From Morchella semilibera (Eukaryota; Ascomycota; Pezizomycetes; Pezizales; Morchellaceae): a DNA stretch of 64,000 nucleotides. Location of the stretch: NCBI GenBank assembly GCA_009192285.1, contig WBVU01000021.1:1-64000 (forward strand), read 5' to 3'. The position numbers were made by a program, and so were the translations under genes. Positions 10,501 to 21,416 of this stretch are shown one piece after another (position 1 is the stretch's first letter; the number at the start of each line of letters is the position of its first letter). The notes beneath the pieces are model-generated. The model made no database searches. It saw nothing but the letters and a program-made list of their open reading frames with translations, and was not told the origin of the DNA.

Positions 10501-11928
10501 GGGCAGAGCGTCGACTCACCCTTTCGACATATCCCGCTGCTCTTGGATCAATCCTCGGGCCCACCTGTGTCACTATCAGCTGTGGCCTCTTGCAGTATTT
10601 ATTCATGGATGTTTTGCCATTTGTGTCTTACATGTTTCGAAGAAGGAATAGATACGCCCGTGAAAGTGCTCCGAAACCCTGGCGAGAGATCTCTGCTGTT
10701 GTTCCAAAAATTCAGAACCCTCTTGCAACTGTGCCAGCATACCAGCGCTCCTTCTGCCATCTGTGTCTTCTTCAACAAGGTTATAGAGGTCCGATGCTTC
10801 CATTCCTTGATGTGGTGCCCCAAACAAAAATATTCCTCGAATACAGTCGCGAAGGCAATGTCTCGCCGGATCATTGCTCCATTCAATCAGTAGCTGCCCC
10901 TTTGATTAGTCTTCCGCCTCTCGATCACAGGATATCACATCTTACCTGGATGATAAGGAGGGCGCCCAGGCTGTGGCCAATGAATATTATCTGGCGGTCC
11001 TATTGATAGTCAGATTTAATGAAAATTTGTCTCAAGCAGCTACGGGGCACATCAGCGTCACCCATCTCGCCTTGATCGCTCTGAGAGCGCCACTCAAAGC
11101 GAGTCAGCGAGGAGCCACCTCATCCCGCGTGGGAATGTCCGCAGCTGCAATCTTGATCAACCACCAGACATACCTTACAGTCACGGCGAGCGTTAAGGAG
11201 GGCATCTTCAAAATTCTGTCTGTAGTCCATCATTCGAGCCTCGTTGGGGCGGACCAGGCTGCAGTTGTACCCATAGGTCATTATACGGGTGTTTGGAAAC
11301 CTTCCAGGTAGAAAATCGTGTATCCACATGGGGCGTTGACTGGGACGAGGGGTACGTCTCCGACTTCTCCAAGAGCCAAAAGCATGGCCTCCCATCCCAG
11401 TGATAGCGATCACACTAAATAATACAGATAGATTAGGGCTTGGACAAGGTGAAAAGTACTTGACAGATGGACTTACTCTGCAATGATGGGCAATGAAGGT
11501 CTATTCATTGGTGTCAAATTGAAAAAGTGTCTATCGATAATCATGTGAAACCGTTCACCAAAGCAGTCTACCTCGGCATTGGGATCCGAGAACCTTGTGC
11601 TTAGATAGGTTGTGCAGTTATCCAGGTTGAGTAAGGCGCACTGTTCATTGTTAACAGGAGACGGGAAAGGGCCGCACAGCATGGCCGTGTTCTCATCGAG
11701 TTCCTTGTCCATATTCGTCAAGGACCTCATAAGAAATGTGCTGTCCCATTCTGTCGGTATCCCTCTAATCCGAAAGCAAACAGGAGAGCACAGCCCAGCG
11801 GGTGTGAGGGCGCTCCCGGGTGTAATTGTATCGTTGCTACTCCTCCCTAGGGGCTGAGTAAAGTTGGAGGAAGCATCTTGTGTCCGGGAACTCGAGTTAA
11901 CCTCTGCAGGACCAGTAGTTGAATACAT
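7552..11928 (-). CDS. NLR-like receptor: SesB-type hydrolase, NACHT, ankyrin
   Basis: Multi-exon gene read right to left. Exon 1 (11928-11477) encodes an N-terminal region I do not recognise. A clear intron (GTAAGT ... TTTAG, 11476-11415) leads into VIAITGMGGHAFGSW, the first strand and oxyanion part of an alpha/beta hydrolase of the SesB kind. FIGHSLGAL (nucleophile elbow, ~10965-11000) and FGAPHQG (~10820) follow. Exon 10388-9462 is a ~300-residue region of unknown type. CLRSLAF and TRYERISPHQEHTFGWL (~9430-9360) then lead into the NACHT: P-loop GKPGSGKST (~9290-9265) and Walker B CILDAMDESD (~8985-8955). A GTAAGT/TTGCAG intron lies at ~8300-8250. The tail (8019-7552) holds about three ankyrin-like units. 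An in-frame TGA at 8059-8061 lies between the winged-helix part and the ankyrins, so the tail is either reached by a small intron I could not fit or is cut off. In fungi such STAND proteins act in heterokaryon incompatibility and defence; that role here is inferred from family. Confidence 0.8.
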
Positions 11929-13140
11929 GTGTAATATATGTTCCGGAATATTTTCGTTCTTCAGGAGCTGTTGGGGCTAGAAATGGAAAAAGCGATCAAA
12001 GAGCTTCGGCCATGGCTCTATTTACCTACACACACCCCTACCTTCAGCCTGTTGGGATGCATTAGTGTAGAATCACCATCGCCTAATCATTGGTGCCCCT
12101 CCCATGGCGTTATCAATGTTTATGTGCTCAATTGTCTGACCGTAACAAAGTGGACTGGGTCCGCATATGGTCGTAAATCCTACCTGCCAACCACGCCCTT
12201 GTAGCAACACAAACCGCACCGCCGAGTTCTACTCACTTACCCTTCACACCGTAGGACATAGTATGCAGACCCAGTCCTGTTCGGAAACGTAACGAGTGGA
12301 AAAATCATGAAACTACAGATCACCCCTGGTTCCCACCACGGAGCGCGAGACCCTCCCCCACGCAAAATCAGGTTACTACATAAATCTTTAGCCAAATGAT
12401 CTATCGAAAAACGAATCATACGGCGCACAGATACTTCGCCATATAACTCCACCCATTCCGGTCGCCTCACATAGGTGGTCACTGGGTACCTTTAACTTTG
12501 GCCGTGTAGTACAGGAAGGTCCCAACCGCCGATATTCGGTACATATACTCGCAACTACATAGCGTTTCCGGACACGACTATACTGCATGCACCCAAAAAA
12601 AACTACCAAGATTGACTTCTTGTATGAAATGCACTAGCGGTCGTGTTCGGTAACGTCATGAGCCCCAGAGTAGTAGACGCATAAACATACTCGCGGCAGG
12701 CCTGAAGTACCCGAACGCAGGCCTCTGCTCTGTTTCACTTCTACTCCGATAGGGATTACATATCAGGGCGTGCATTTTCGGGTACTTGTTACCGCCACGA
12801 GTATATCTGACCCGACCACAGTTCCACACTGATTTAAGTGGAATGCTGGCTATTCTTAGCAAGGGACTATTTCTTTAACGATTTGTTCAGGTGTGTATCT
12901 CGGTCTACTGATAGCTTTTTCAAGTTATGGCGGTATTGGAAATTTTAGGCCAACCACCACCCTTGGCCAAAATTACTAGTTGTGGGGATCTTTCTGCTGT
13001 GGAGGAAATCAGTAGTATGCTTGGCCTAGGATCTCTATTGCGATGGATGAGAACGATTCGATAAGTTTTATGTTTACTCTAGTGCCTATAATACGTCCTT
13101 GATTTGATCCTGCGTAGGTGCAGAGGCGCGCGCTGTCAGC
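11929..13140. other. Intergenic region without a supported gene
   Basis: The stretch upstream of the NLR gene has only short ORFs with no recognisable family. It holds a loose inverted repeat (GGACTGGGTCCGCATA near 12152 against TATGCAGACCCAGTCC near 12259) and the short foldback element at 12705-12787 listed separately. The NLR promoter should lie just right of 11928, but no clear TATA box was seen. Confidence 0.5.
12705..12787. repeat. Short foldback element with AAGTACCCGAA ends (copy 1)
   Basis: AAGTACCCGAA at 12705-12715 is matched by its reverse complement TTCGGGTACTT at 12777-12787. A second element with the same ends is at 55653-55743, and a single arm (AAATACCCGAAAATCCAGC) is near 26481. 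This looks like a ~85-95 bp MITE-type family. Confidence 0.55.
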
Positions 13141-13270
13141 TGCTCATAAATCTTTAACCAGACTGGGCTCATATGAATAGGAATGTGCGCGGTATTGGAA
13201 AAATTGAGCTGCAGCAGGGTTCATTATCTGAAGAATCCTGCATGTGGACTGTGCCTCTGTTTGGCTTGTG

Positions 13271-13403
13271 TCTTGGGCGGGTGAAACGTGCAGATTCCCC
13301 GGCTTCCCAAGAGAGGAGTTATATGCAGTGGCTAAGCAGCCTTTTCCCCGCCACACCCCAATCGAGAAGTCGGGGAATCTGCATGTTTCACCCGCCCAAG
13401 GCA
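13271..13403. repeat. Inverted repeat with 33-bp arms
   Basis: CTTGGGCGGGTGAAACGTGC.. at 13271-13304 pairs with ..GCATGTTTCACCCGCCCAAG at 13369-13402 with only a few mismatches across ~33 bp and a ~65-bp loop. It could form a strong hairpin. No coding context or target duplication was seen. Confidence 0.8.
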
Positions 13404-14819
13404 TACAGCGATGGGGGTCTAAAAACACTACAATAACTCTCCCCCTCGCTGTAGATACACCTTGGCGTAAATATTCTTGGCTATCACCATCCACGGATTA
13501 GGGTGAATCGAGTGCGAGTTTGACCAGGTTGGACAGAAAGTCTAGCCGTTTCAGGAAGAGGCTTGCAGCCGTTCAACCAATAAGATGTGCAGGACTTCTT
13601 CTCGAAGTGCCCGACTTTCTAATAGCATGGATCGGCATTAGCAGATCGCCAAGACTCGGTCCAACTCGGCCAGTCTCAGCCTCAGGTAGTCCAGTTTGCC
13701 AAGCTAGCAAGTGTCTCATAAACCCTCGAGACAATGCTGACACCTCTTCCAAAAATTCCAACAAGTGGCTAGTGCTAATAAGTTCTATGGTACCTGTTGG
13801 TGTGGCTTCCGGTCCCACATAGGGGTGTCAGCAACGACAGTTATGGGATGCTAATGGCGAAGCCCATATTGGGGCTGCGTACGGACCGCGCGAAACGGCT
13901 TGCCACTGGCAGTCCATCCAAAGAGTAAGTCGACTGATGGACTGATGGACTGCATAAAACACCGAAGGGGTTTACTTTAAAAGAATTATCACAACTCATA
14001 GATATAGAACTCATTTGGTACATGACAATCGATACTTTCTCCCGTTGTACATTCAGAGTTCAATTGGAACCTTCGTTAAAATACCTACTTCCTTTGAGAA
14101 AATAATACAATTATGACTTCCCAAAGTCTCATGTCATTTGATGATGATGCTATGGAGTAAGCAATAATTAACAATTGTTACAGAACCAAGTAGCCAGAAG
14201 TGTTATACAGGTGTTTTCCAACTACCTTGGACATGATTTACTTCAATGGATCCGGTGAGAGTATTGCTCTCGAGAAGGCGTTGAGTGGGATTGTGAGTAT
14301 AAGCTCACCAGATTTTGGTATATACCTCCAGGATTCAGAAGACACACACTGAAATCTCTTACATGTGCCTGGCTTCATATGTTGTGTCTTGATGCCCAAA
14401 ACATCTTTTTGTGAGGTTCGGTTCCTTTCCTGGTAGTGGTCGCCTTCCCGGTGATACACGTTTATCATTACTTGGGAAAGTGATAGTTAAAAACATCAAT
14501 GTCGCACCTTACACTCTGGGGAACTCCTATTCAAACCACTCAAAGCCCATCAGGTCTGCATAGCGATATGTGCAACCACCCAAGACGTCCTGAAAACAAT
14601 GAGCGAGATAGATGAGGAGAATAAGCATTGGGTTGGACCGCCGGAGATGACGTTACACTCGATAACCTCTGACATCCCACATATAAAATTAAAACCCTCA
14701 AAAAAAAATAGAGAAAGAAACAAAAAGAAAAAGAATAATAGAATAAAAGGGGAGAGAGGAAAATGATCCACCGGCAGAATACCAACAGACGAAAGCGTGA
14801 AGGCTGAAGCTTTAGAGGA
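13404..14819. other. Gene-poor stretch with only weak ORFs
   Basis: One minus-strand frame, 13818-13573, has a protein-like composition (LLEFLEEVSALSRGFM, then LPEAETGRVGPSLGDLLMP) but no recognised family and no supported splice partners. It may be a scrap of a host gene. A short direct repeat (ACTGATGG twice) is at 13934-13950, and an A-rich tract lies at 14699-14745. Confidence 0.35.
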
Positions 14820-15191
14820 TTATCGAAACGAGATCGGAGATGAAATAGAAGTTATTAGAAAAGAAAAGGGGAGGCAAGGAGGAGGAAGTATTGCGATCAT
14901 AATATGACGAGATTGCAAGATAAGGAGATGGGCTAAAAGTACAGTCAGGACACTTGGGTTGCGTAAAGGGCAATGGTAGCAAAAGGATTTTTTCTCATGT
15001 TGTAAACGTCCTGTCTTATCGTTCACTCGTTGTTGAACCCCTGTTTTAGAGTTGATCTGGCGGCGCCAGCCACCAGGGAGGGAGCAAACAACAGAGGGCT
15101 TAGCCGTTGGCAGATGTGTGGTAGGGGCTGCAGGTTCAGGGTCAGGGTTACTGATACTAAGAGCTGACACTAAAGAAAAGAAATCCCCCAC
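14820..15191 (-). CDS. Short protein with a WW-like motif
   Basis: A 123-residue frame. Residues ~38-66 read LPGGWRRQINSKTGVQ and end in NDKTGRLQHE. This follows the start of a WW domain (LPxGW, then G near +13 and an N/D-x-x-T turn), but the second conserved Trp/Pro is absent. The N-terminus is Pro/Asp-rich (NPDPEPAAPTT) and the C-terminus hydrophobic. A TATA-like GATATAAAAC lies about 25 bases upstream (~15210). DNA matching the N-terminal coding part recurs at 58545-58600, so this may be one copy of a small dispersed family. It could equally be a spurious ORF. Confidence 0.35.
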   Translation of the reverse strand: MGDFFSLVSALSISNPDPEPAAPTTHLPTAKPSVVCSLPGGWRRQINSKTGVQQRVNDKTGRLQHEKKSFCYHCPLRNPSVLTVLLAHLLILQSRHIMIAILPPPCLPFSFLITSISSPISFR

Positions 15192-15525
15192 GCACCCACA
15201 GTTTTATATCCAGAATAAAACAAGTTGTACAGATGGAGACTACTGTGGGTCACATGAACTCGTAAAATAGAAATGGGGCGAGATGAGAAGCTCGTTACGC
15301 CCTTTAAAAACAAAAAGAATAAAAAAATGTTTCTGTGGCTGTATAACTGCCTGGCTGCAGGGCATAGTGGTCTTCCCCCTAATCTTAGGTTCAGAATCAT
15401 GTGATTTGTGGAAAGATTTGAACCGAGAGTCATGTGATATCAACTGGGGAGGCGTTGTGTGAGGTGCTGATTAAGCCGGATATATATACTGTCAGAATCT
15501 GAGAGCTTTTTGTATCATACTGTGT

Positions 15526-16690
15526 ATGAATACAACGATTAAAATGAAGTATCTTGGTAGGTCCCCCGAAAGTGCCTCCTGTTACTTGTGCTTGCTCTCC
15601 TACAAGCGCAGAACAAAAGGGGGCTCCAAAACCATGGCGGAGGGGGTCCAAAAACAGAAGCGCGGCGCGCGAAACCTTGTAGATGAGGAAGATGAGGAGG
15701 CAGTGACTAACGAGGACAGCCAGGATGACCTGCCAAGTAGGCGCCCTAAGCAACATGTGTTTGTTCAAACAATCTTTCATAACATGGTGTCGGATGTGTG
15801 CGCTCTTCTGAAGGAGACGCTGCGAGATAAAAAACCGACATTCAACAGCCTCCCCGAGCATGCCTAGATATGGCTTTAGTAGAAACTCCCAAGGGGGGTT
15901 GGAATAGACAGGACGGATAACAAGGTTCATGATTGTTTTGCCTCCATGTTTGAAAAGTCTTCAAAGGGTGGAGGGGTGCTTCTCAACACATTCGAGAGTT
16001 ACTACGTCAAGGTTCGTCAACTGGTTCCGGAAATGTGCGACCTTTTCAGACAAACGCTGCAACTCGGGAGACTTAATTTTCATGGCTTCCCTGAGTACAC
16101 AAAGGTTTGGCTTCAGCAAAAGCTCGAGTTAGCTGAACCTGACTCGACGCTAGTCTCCAATTGCTTTTACTAGGCCTTTCGGCGTATTGAAAAGGTATGA
16201 CCCGGGGGGGGGGGGGATACTCGAGTTTACTTCATACACGTACATCCTCCACAGTGCGCGAGGAGCACGCCACCCAGATAGATGTACACGGAACTCAATC
16301 AGGATTACAACACATTCGAGAGCTACTACGTCAAAGTCCGTCAACTGGTTTCGGTGGTGTATGACCTTGTGAGACAGAGGCAGTAGTCGGGGAAACTGAA
16401 CTTTAATGATTTTCCGAGCACACAAATGTTTGGCTTCAGCAGAAACTTGAGTTACCTGAACCCGACACGGCGCTGGCCTCCACCTGCTTTTACTGGGCTT
16501 TCTGATGTGCCGAAAAAGGTCTGATCGGAGGGGGAGATACCCGGGCTTGCATCATTCGCTTACATTCTTCGCAGAGCGCGGAGAGAATGACGCTCAATTG
16601 AACATTCCCATGGAGTTGATTGAAGATTATAACCTTTTTGAGAATTCCATGATGTCAATCGGGGGGCGGGTTTTCATCATAAATGGATGA
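15526..16690 (+). pseudogene. Three decayed tandem copies of one unknown coding module
   Basis: Three homologous stretches follow each other. Copy 1 (~15755-15895) reads VFVQTIFHNMVSDVCALLKE then FNSLPEHA. Copy 2 (~15985-16300) reads FESYYVKVRQLVPEMCDLF then GFPEYTKVWLQQKLELAEPD. Copy 3 (~16310-16640) is the best match to copy 2 at DNA level, offset 324 bp (TTCGAGAG at 15991 and 16315). Where copies 2 and 3 have CTTCAGCAAAAG and CTTCAGCAGAAA, copy 1 has CTTTAGTAGAAA: two CAG codons became TAG, a C-to-T change. An acidic leader (NLVDEEDEEAV) precedes copy 1. The protein family is not recognised. The copies are broken by stops and G runs (16204-16216). Confidence 0.6.
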
Positions 16691-17700
16691 GTATAATTCA
16701 AGGCCAAAGCAGCGAATCACCATAGCTAATCACCTCTTCTCCTCTCTTCCTCCTTTTCCTCCTCCCTTTTTTTTTGGGGGGGGGGGGGGGGGGAGCGTAT
16801 TACAATGTATTTTGATCCCGTATTGAGGTTAACTTAACGTTGGTGTACCAAACTGTGGGACAAAATTACGCGCCAGCTCCTAGTATCTGATATTTTACCT
16901 AATCAGTACCTTAATGAAATCCATACTATCCCTTTACCACCCGCCCTTCAGATACATACAAGATATGAATGGACCCTAGGTCCCCATCTAGTATCGGTAG
17001 AGTCCTTCTATCACCCAGGTATACTGACTGCCGCAGGCTGATCACCACGACACCTTTGCAGAGAATCTCAGTATTTATTAAAAATAAGTAGCTTGGAGAG
17101 GCTGCCCTGATCTCTCAGTCAACAGCCTTTATCTATCAGCGATTATAGTCGGGTTTTCCTAATTGTAAATAATCACAAACAGTACAAGCCGTTTACCAAC
17201 GACATAGGTAAGCCGGCAGTGTACGGGCCGGCAACAACACCGAGATTAGAGTAGATATACAATATAATGTCTTAATATATAAGATATCCTAAGTAATACT
17301 CCAACTGACCTACATCCTGACCCACTCTACTACAGATACATGATCAGCTGCTAACTCTAAAGCCCTATATGCTTAAGTCTCTTTCTGTATCTTCGCTACC
17401 ACTAACAGATCCTCTAAAAACATCTGTACCTTAATCCTCTAGAAGCTCCTGGGCCTCCTCCCGATCCTGCTTCAAATTCTTTTGAATAAACTCAATTGCA
17501 ATCTCCAATGCTATAACCTCGGTTATCAACTGAAAGTATTGATAGTGTGGGGTGTCGCTCTGGCGTATACTAGTTATTAAAAAGGATGTATGTCCAACTT
17601 CCATCATTGCAACAATACCAATATTGGGTAAAACTAATAAGTATCATTATTCAGCCCGGCGCATCCCGCCTGCTACAACGGCGTACATGACCTGGGATAC

Positions 17701-18055
17701 TGTTGTGTGAAGCAGGTCCAATTGTGGTTATTAGTCAGTATTTGAGCTATGGTAGCGCGAAGAGGAATGAGTTACGGGAGTTAGTTGTTATGGGTTGAGT
17801 GAGGCTGAGTTACAGGTCTTCTTAGTTTCTGTAGGATTGGTAGTTGAGTTACTTATCGGGATAATTGTAGAGTATATATAAAGGCCTCGTGGTCTCTTTG
17901 AATTGAGTTTCTTCCTTTTCTTTTCTTTCCTCATGCGATATTTTTTCTTTCTAGAAATATATGCTATTAGGTTTTGGTTTCTTTACCGCTTGGTAAAGCT
18001 ATACCAAAGAGAATCTTTAGTATTTTAGTCACCTCTCCCGCCTCAATTACTTAGC
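17701..18055 (+). repeat. Possible solo LTR
   Basis: Starts TGTTGTGTGAAG and has a promoter-like GTATATATAAAGGCC near 17872-17888, then pyrimidine-rich sequence. A possible end at CTTAGCA lies near 18055. This is the layout of an LTR, but no target duplication or partner was found, so the borders are guesses. Confidence 0.3.
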
Positions 18056-18285
18056 ATTTGGTTTAGCCATTGCATTTTCGCCCATAACCTCCATAATACC
18101 ACCAAGGCAGCTTCGGAATCGTATTGTCGGAGTAGGACCAGTTGATGTTATAATTGCGTTACTGGGTTGGAAATTAATTCAGAGTGGAAGCACTATGATA
18201 TTTCGGGTAGGCGCATGCACCAGTTTCGCTCACTCTAATCCGAAGCCCACCCCACCAAAACGCCATATGATTGACCCCGGAGCGA

Positions 18286-18475
18286 TGTGGAGGAATTGAG
18301 CGAGATGCATAGGGATTCCTAAAGATGACATGCAGCCCGCAGCATATACAAAGTCGTCTCTGACAATGATATGCAAGGATTGATCATGGAGCGACATGAA
18401 GACGTTCCTAAAGTGAAGTGCAGCTCACAGCATATACAAAGTCGTACCTGAGGGTGACGTGCAGGATTGATCCTG
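18286..18475. repeat. Two degenerate ~90-bp tandem units
   Basis: CAGCATATACAAAGTCGT occurs near 18340 and again ~90 bp later near 18430. Each is preceded by CATGCAGC-like sequence and a GGAGCGA(C/T)(A/G)TG-like segment and is followed by a GACGTGCAGGATTGATC-like segment. Function unknown. Confidence 0.6.
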
Positions 18476-19696
18476 AGCCTACATGCAGGATTAGACTTTA
18501 GGGGAAAATCTAGGGTTAGGTAACACTCACCAGTGCATAATAGAGTTACCCTACCTCGGTATACACACCGAGACTATATTTGCTACACCACCCCCCCCCC
18601 CCCTCGTAATCTCGACAACCACTTAATATATTATCATCTCGAGGTGCTAGATGGGTTCTAGGGCCCCATTAGCCTATCCTCCCTAAACTTTCAGACTCAC
18701 ATTCGGCTAATGGAATTATTACCTATCACTCGGTACAGATATATACGGTTCGGAATCACTCTGTATATCTGTGGTTGGCTATTCTTATAGCTTTAATGAA
18801 GTAATTTTAAAAAACCGGCGATGGCTTTGCACCCCTACTAGCAGAAGGAGCTATTTCAGACAATCACTGCTCATCACTCGGGGATTAGCGCGCGTAAAAT
18901 CCTCAAGGTACGATTAGTTCAGGTACGCTACGGCTAGTTAGTAAATATAAAACTCAAAAAGATCTTCATATTTCACCAATTCCACCAAAAGCTGAATATA
19001 TTCACGCAACTCAGCTTTGGAGTCCTCTTACCTACCTACAGAACTGACAAGAACCTAGAGCAAACCCCTCAGTATCTCTTCAAACATGGCCCAAGAACGT
19101 ACACTATAACATACCCCCTTGGGATTAATTACATTCACAATACCATCTATATTTTATATCACTCGTGATTTCTCATCATGACATATCACTCGAATCATCT
19201 CACTAGCAAACCTTATTCACAACCTTAAAGACCGGTTCTATACACTTTGCTAAGCTTACATATAGTCTGAATAGCTCAACAGCTACCAGGTCCCTGCCCG
19301 TCAACGTTCTCAAAGTTCACACGAAATGCAATTAATGAATTAAACAAAAAAAAAAAAAGCTAATTCCACCAAGTGATATCCAAACACCGGCATCCCCAGC
19401 CCCGAAACTATCCCAAGAAGAGACAGGAGTGCCTTTAGCTTATCTGGTGGGAACGGGCTACGGTATTCCCAAACATACGATCCAAAGAACCATGCTACCA
19501 GGGAGGTAACCTGGAATTCTTTTTATACGTTGATTGGCTGTGTTGTTTCTTTGCGTTTGTACCCCCCATGAACGTGGCTTCTCGGCCTGTCCCATGGGCC
19601 GTCAATGCTCGCCCCCTGTAATCAAGTGATTAAATTGTGCCGGAGATCCATGATTCGACAAAAAAGGGGTAGCAGGATCGCCCAGTAAGGCTACCG

Positions 19697-19918
19697 CCGG
19701 GTATCCGATAGACAGTCAGTCTGAATTATAAAGAGACACTTAAACCCTTTCCAGTAATCGTGGTATAAACAGCGCACGGAATTAAAACCCCATCACATAC
19801 CGTCACGCATGCCAGAGACTACAATTTGGACATCCTAGGCGTTAGACTCATCACGTTACCCATAAAGGGTTTAAGTGGCCCGGGTTGCAATTCTGACTGG
19901 CCGTCTATCGGGTACAGA
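19697..19918. mobile_element. MITE-like element with ~55-bp imperfect terminal inverted repeats
   Basis: GGGTATCCGATAGACAGTCA and downstream CACTTAAACCCTTT (19699-19751) pair with AAAGGGTTTAAGTG and GACTGGCCGTCTATCGGGTA (19864-19916), with an internal spacer of ~110 bp. Arms are ~80% matched. No transposase is present. The superfamily was not determined. Confidence 0.6.
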
Positions 19919-21416
19919 CAGGGGTAATGTTTGCTCAGGGTTGGGTTTATTTGCTGGTTGGTTCCTTGTCTGCTCGTACTGTGTTCACCGCAAATACCGA
20001 TAATATGATAATTACACCATTCAAGCTCACCGGTGGGGAAACGACATGCAAATGGAGCTGTGCAAAAGCGGGCGAGGATATTGATCACACGCAGGATGGG
20101 CAGGATCTTGGTTCGGTATTTCCTATAGCTTTTCTTCCCCCCCCCCCCCAGTAAAAGGACAACCGGGCTCAAACATATATAAGATGAGGTTTTCATTATC
20201 TCGTAGATATAAGAATCGAATGTTTTGCTAAATTCAAAATCGCTAGAGATGATAAATACTTAAACCAGGTATGTTTGATTCATTAGACTACGTACATGTA
20301 ATTAGACATGATGATTTTCCTGATTTGTTTTCTAGCAAGCATCCTGAAAATTGCCCAGCACAAATTCCTTTATTTCTTATAGTTTACATTTCAAACACAT
20401 TGAGGGAGGACTTTACTTACCACTCTCGTAATTTACCTTGTACTAGGACATCAGCTAACTTGCCTAACTACCTTACTAGTCCCCTAGAGGGTTGTATAGT
20501 AGCGACTTTTCTGATCCTTTCCCTGACAGATTTCCTTATGTAAACATATGAACTGATGACTTTGCTAATCATCTTGTGCAAATTTTGGATTTGGGGACGG
20601 GGAAGAGGTATAGGCGGAATTTATTATTGGATAGAGAATTTTCTTTATATGGGGATGCTTGTTTGTTAAACAATGCGGCTCGAGACAGTGAGCGCGCCAG
20701 GCTGGCCAGTTTTGAAGGAGAGACAGAGGATAATTTCTTTGATCTTCTTTCTTATATCTCTTATTGACAAGCAAATACATCACGTCCTGGGAGAGGTGGT
20801 TGCCTTAGCCTACGGGCTACATGCATGCATGAACTATAATCAATCATTCTGGTCACGGGACTCTTGGCACGAGTGATACCTCATGATGAATATATTAGTA
20901 AGTGTGGCAGGGTATTTATTCAAATCTATGCAACTCGTAGCTTTGGTGGGGTACTAGTACCCTGTAATAACATGCGGTGGGGAGGTGTACCCGTGGTGGG
21001 GGAGCATTTGTAGCCCTATATGGTAACTAGCTCGGGTAATATATACCATTATAAAACATGGCCTCTCAAGTAGCCTCTAAACCTTAATATACAATAGGGT
21101 CTTTTGGGTTATGGCGGTTCTTACATATCCGGTAGCTAGGAGTTAAAGGCATTCACTACGCATTTGTTGCTACTGGGTGGAAAGGTTTCGATTTGGGACC
21201 AGTCATCAGATCAAGTGCACCACATGTTGGAGTTATGATCGGTTATGTTTGAGAAACACAAGCTACAGAATTGCATAGATTTGACACATAAGATAAAAAA
21301 AGACAGCAAGACAGCACCTAAGCCCTACATTGCAATAACACCCCTCAACCCTCAGACATTACTCAAAGTGGCCCATCGAACATCAATTTCATCGCTGCGC
21401 TATGTTAGCCAAGTCC
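19919..21416. other. Intergenic region with one weak plus-strand frame
   Basis: A frame ending at 20767 (from ~20558: DDFANHLVQILDLGTGK, then FEGETEDNFFDLLSYISY) has a plausible protein composition but no recognised family. The ORF 20271-20543 lies just upstream in another frame. A C run sits at 20139-20149. I cannot support a gene here. Confidence 0.3.

Larger units (their letters stand above)
16691..19696. other. 3-kb decayed, gene-free stretch
   Basis: No frame longer than 60 codons exists on either strand here, which is rare even in noncoding DNA of this window. The region is rich in TpA and stop codons. It contains homopolymer runs (T then G at 16768-16792, C at 18591-18603, A at 19346-19358) and pieces that look like repeat remnants. 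I read it as old mobile DNA worn down by C-to-T mutation. No RNA gene was recognised. Confidence 0.6.

Noticed and set aside
15430-15930. 166-residue minus-strand ORF
   Set aside because: It overlaps the plus-strand frame that is homologous to two further tandem copies, so the minus frame is a shadow.
18508-18525. Interstitial telomere at TCTAGGGTTAGGTAAC
   Set aside because: Only one and a half units and not the 10-nt unit of this chromosome end; within chance expectation.
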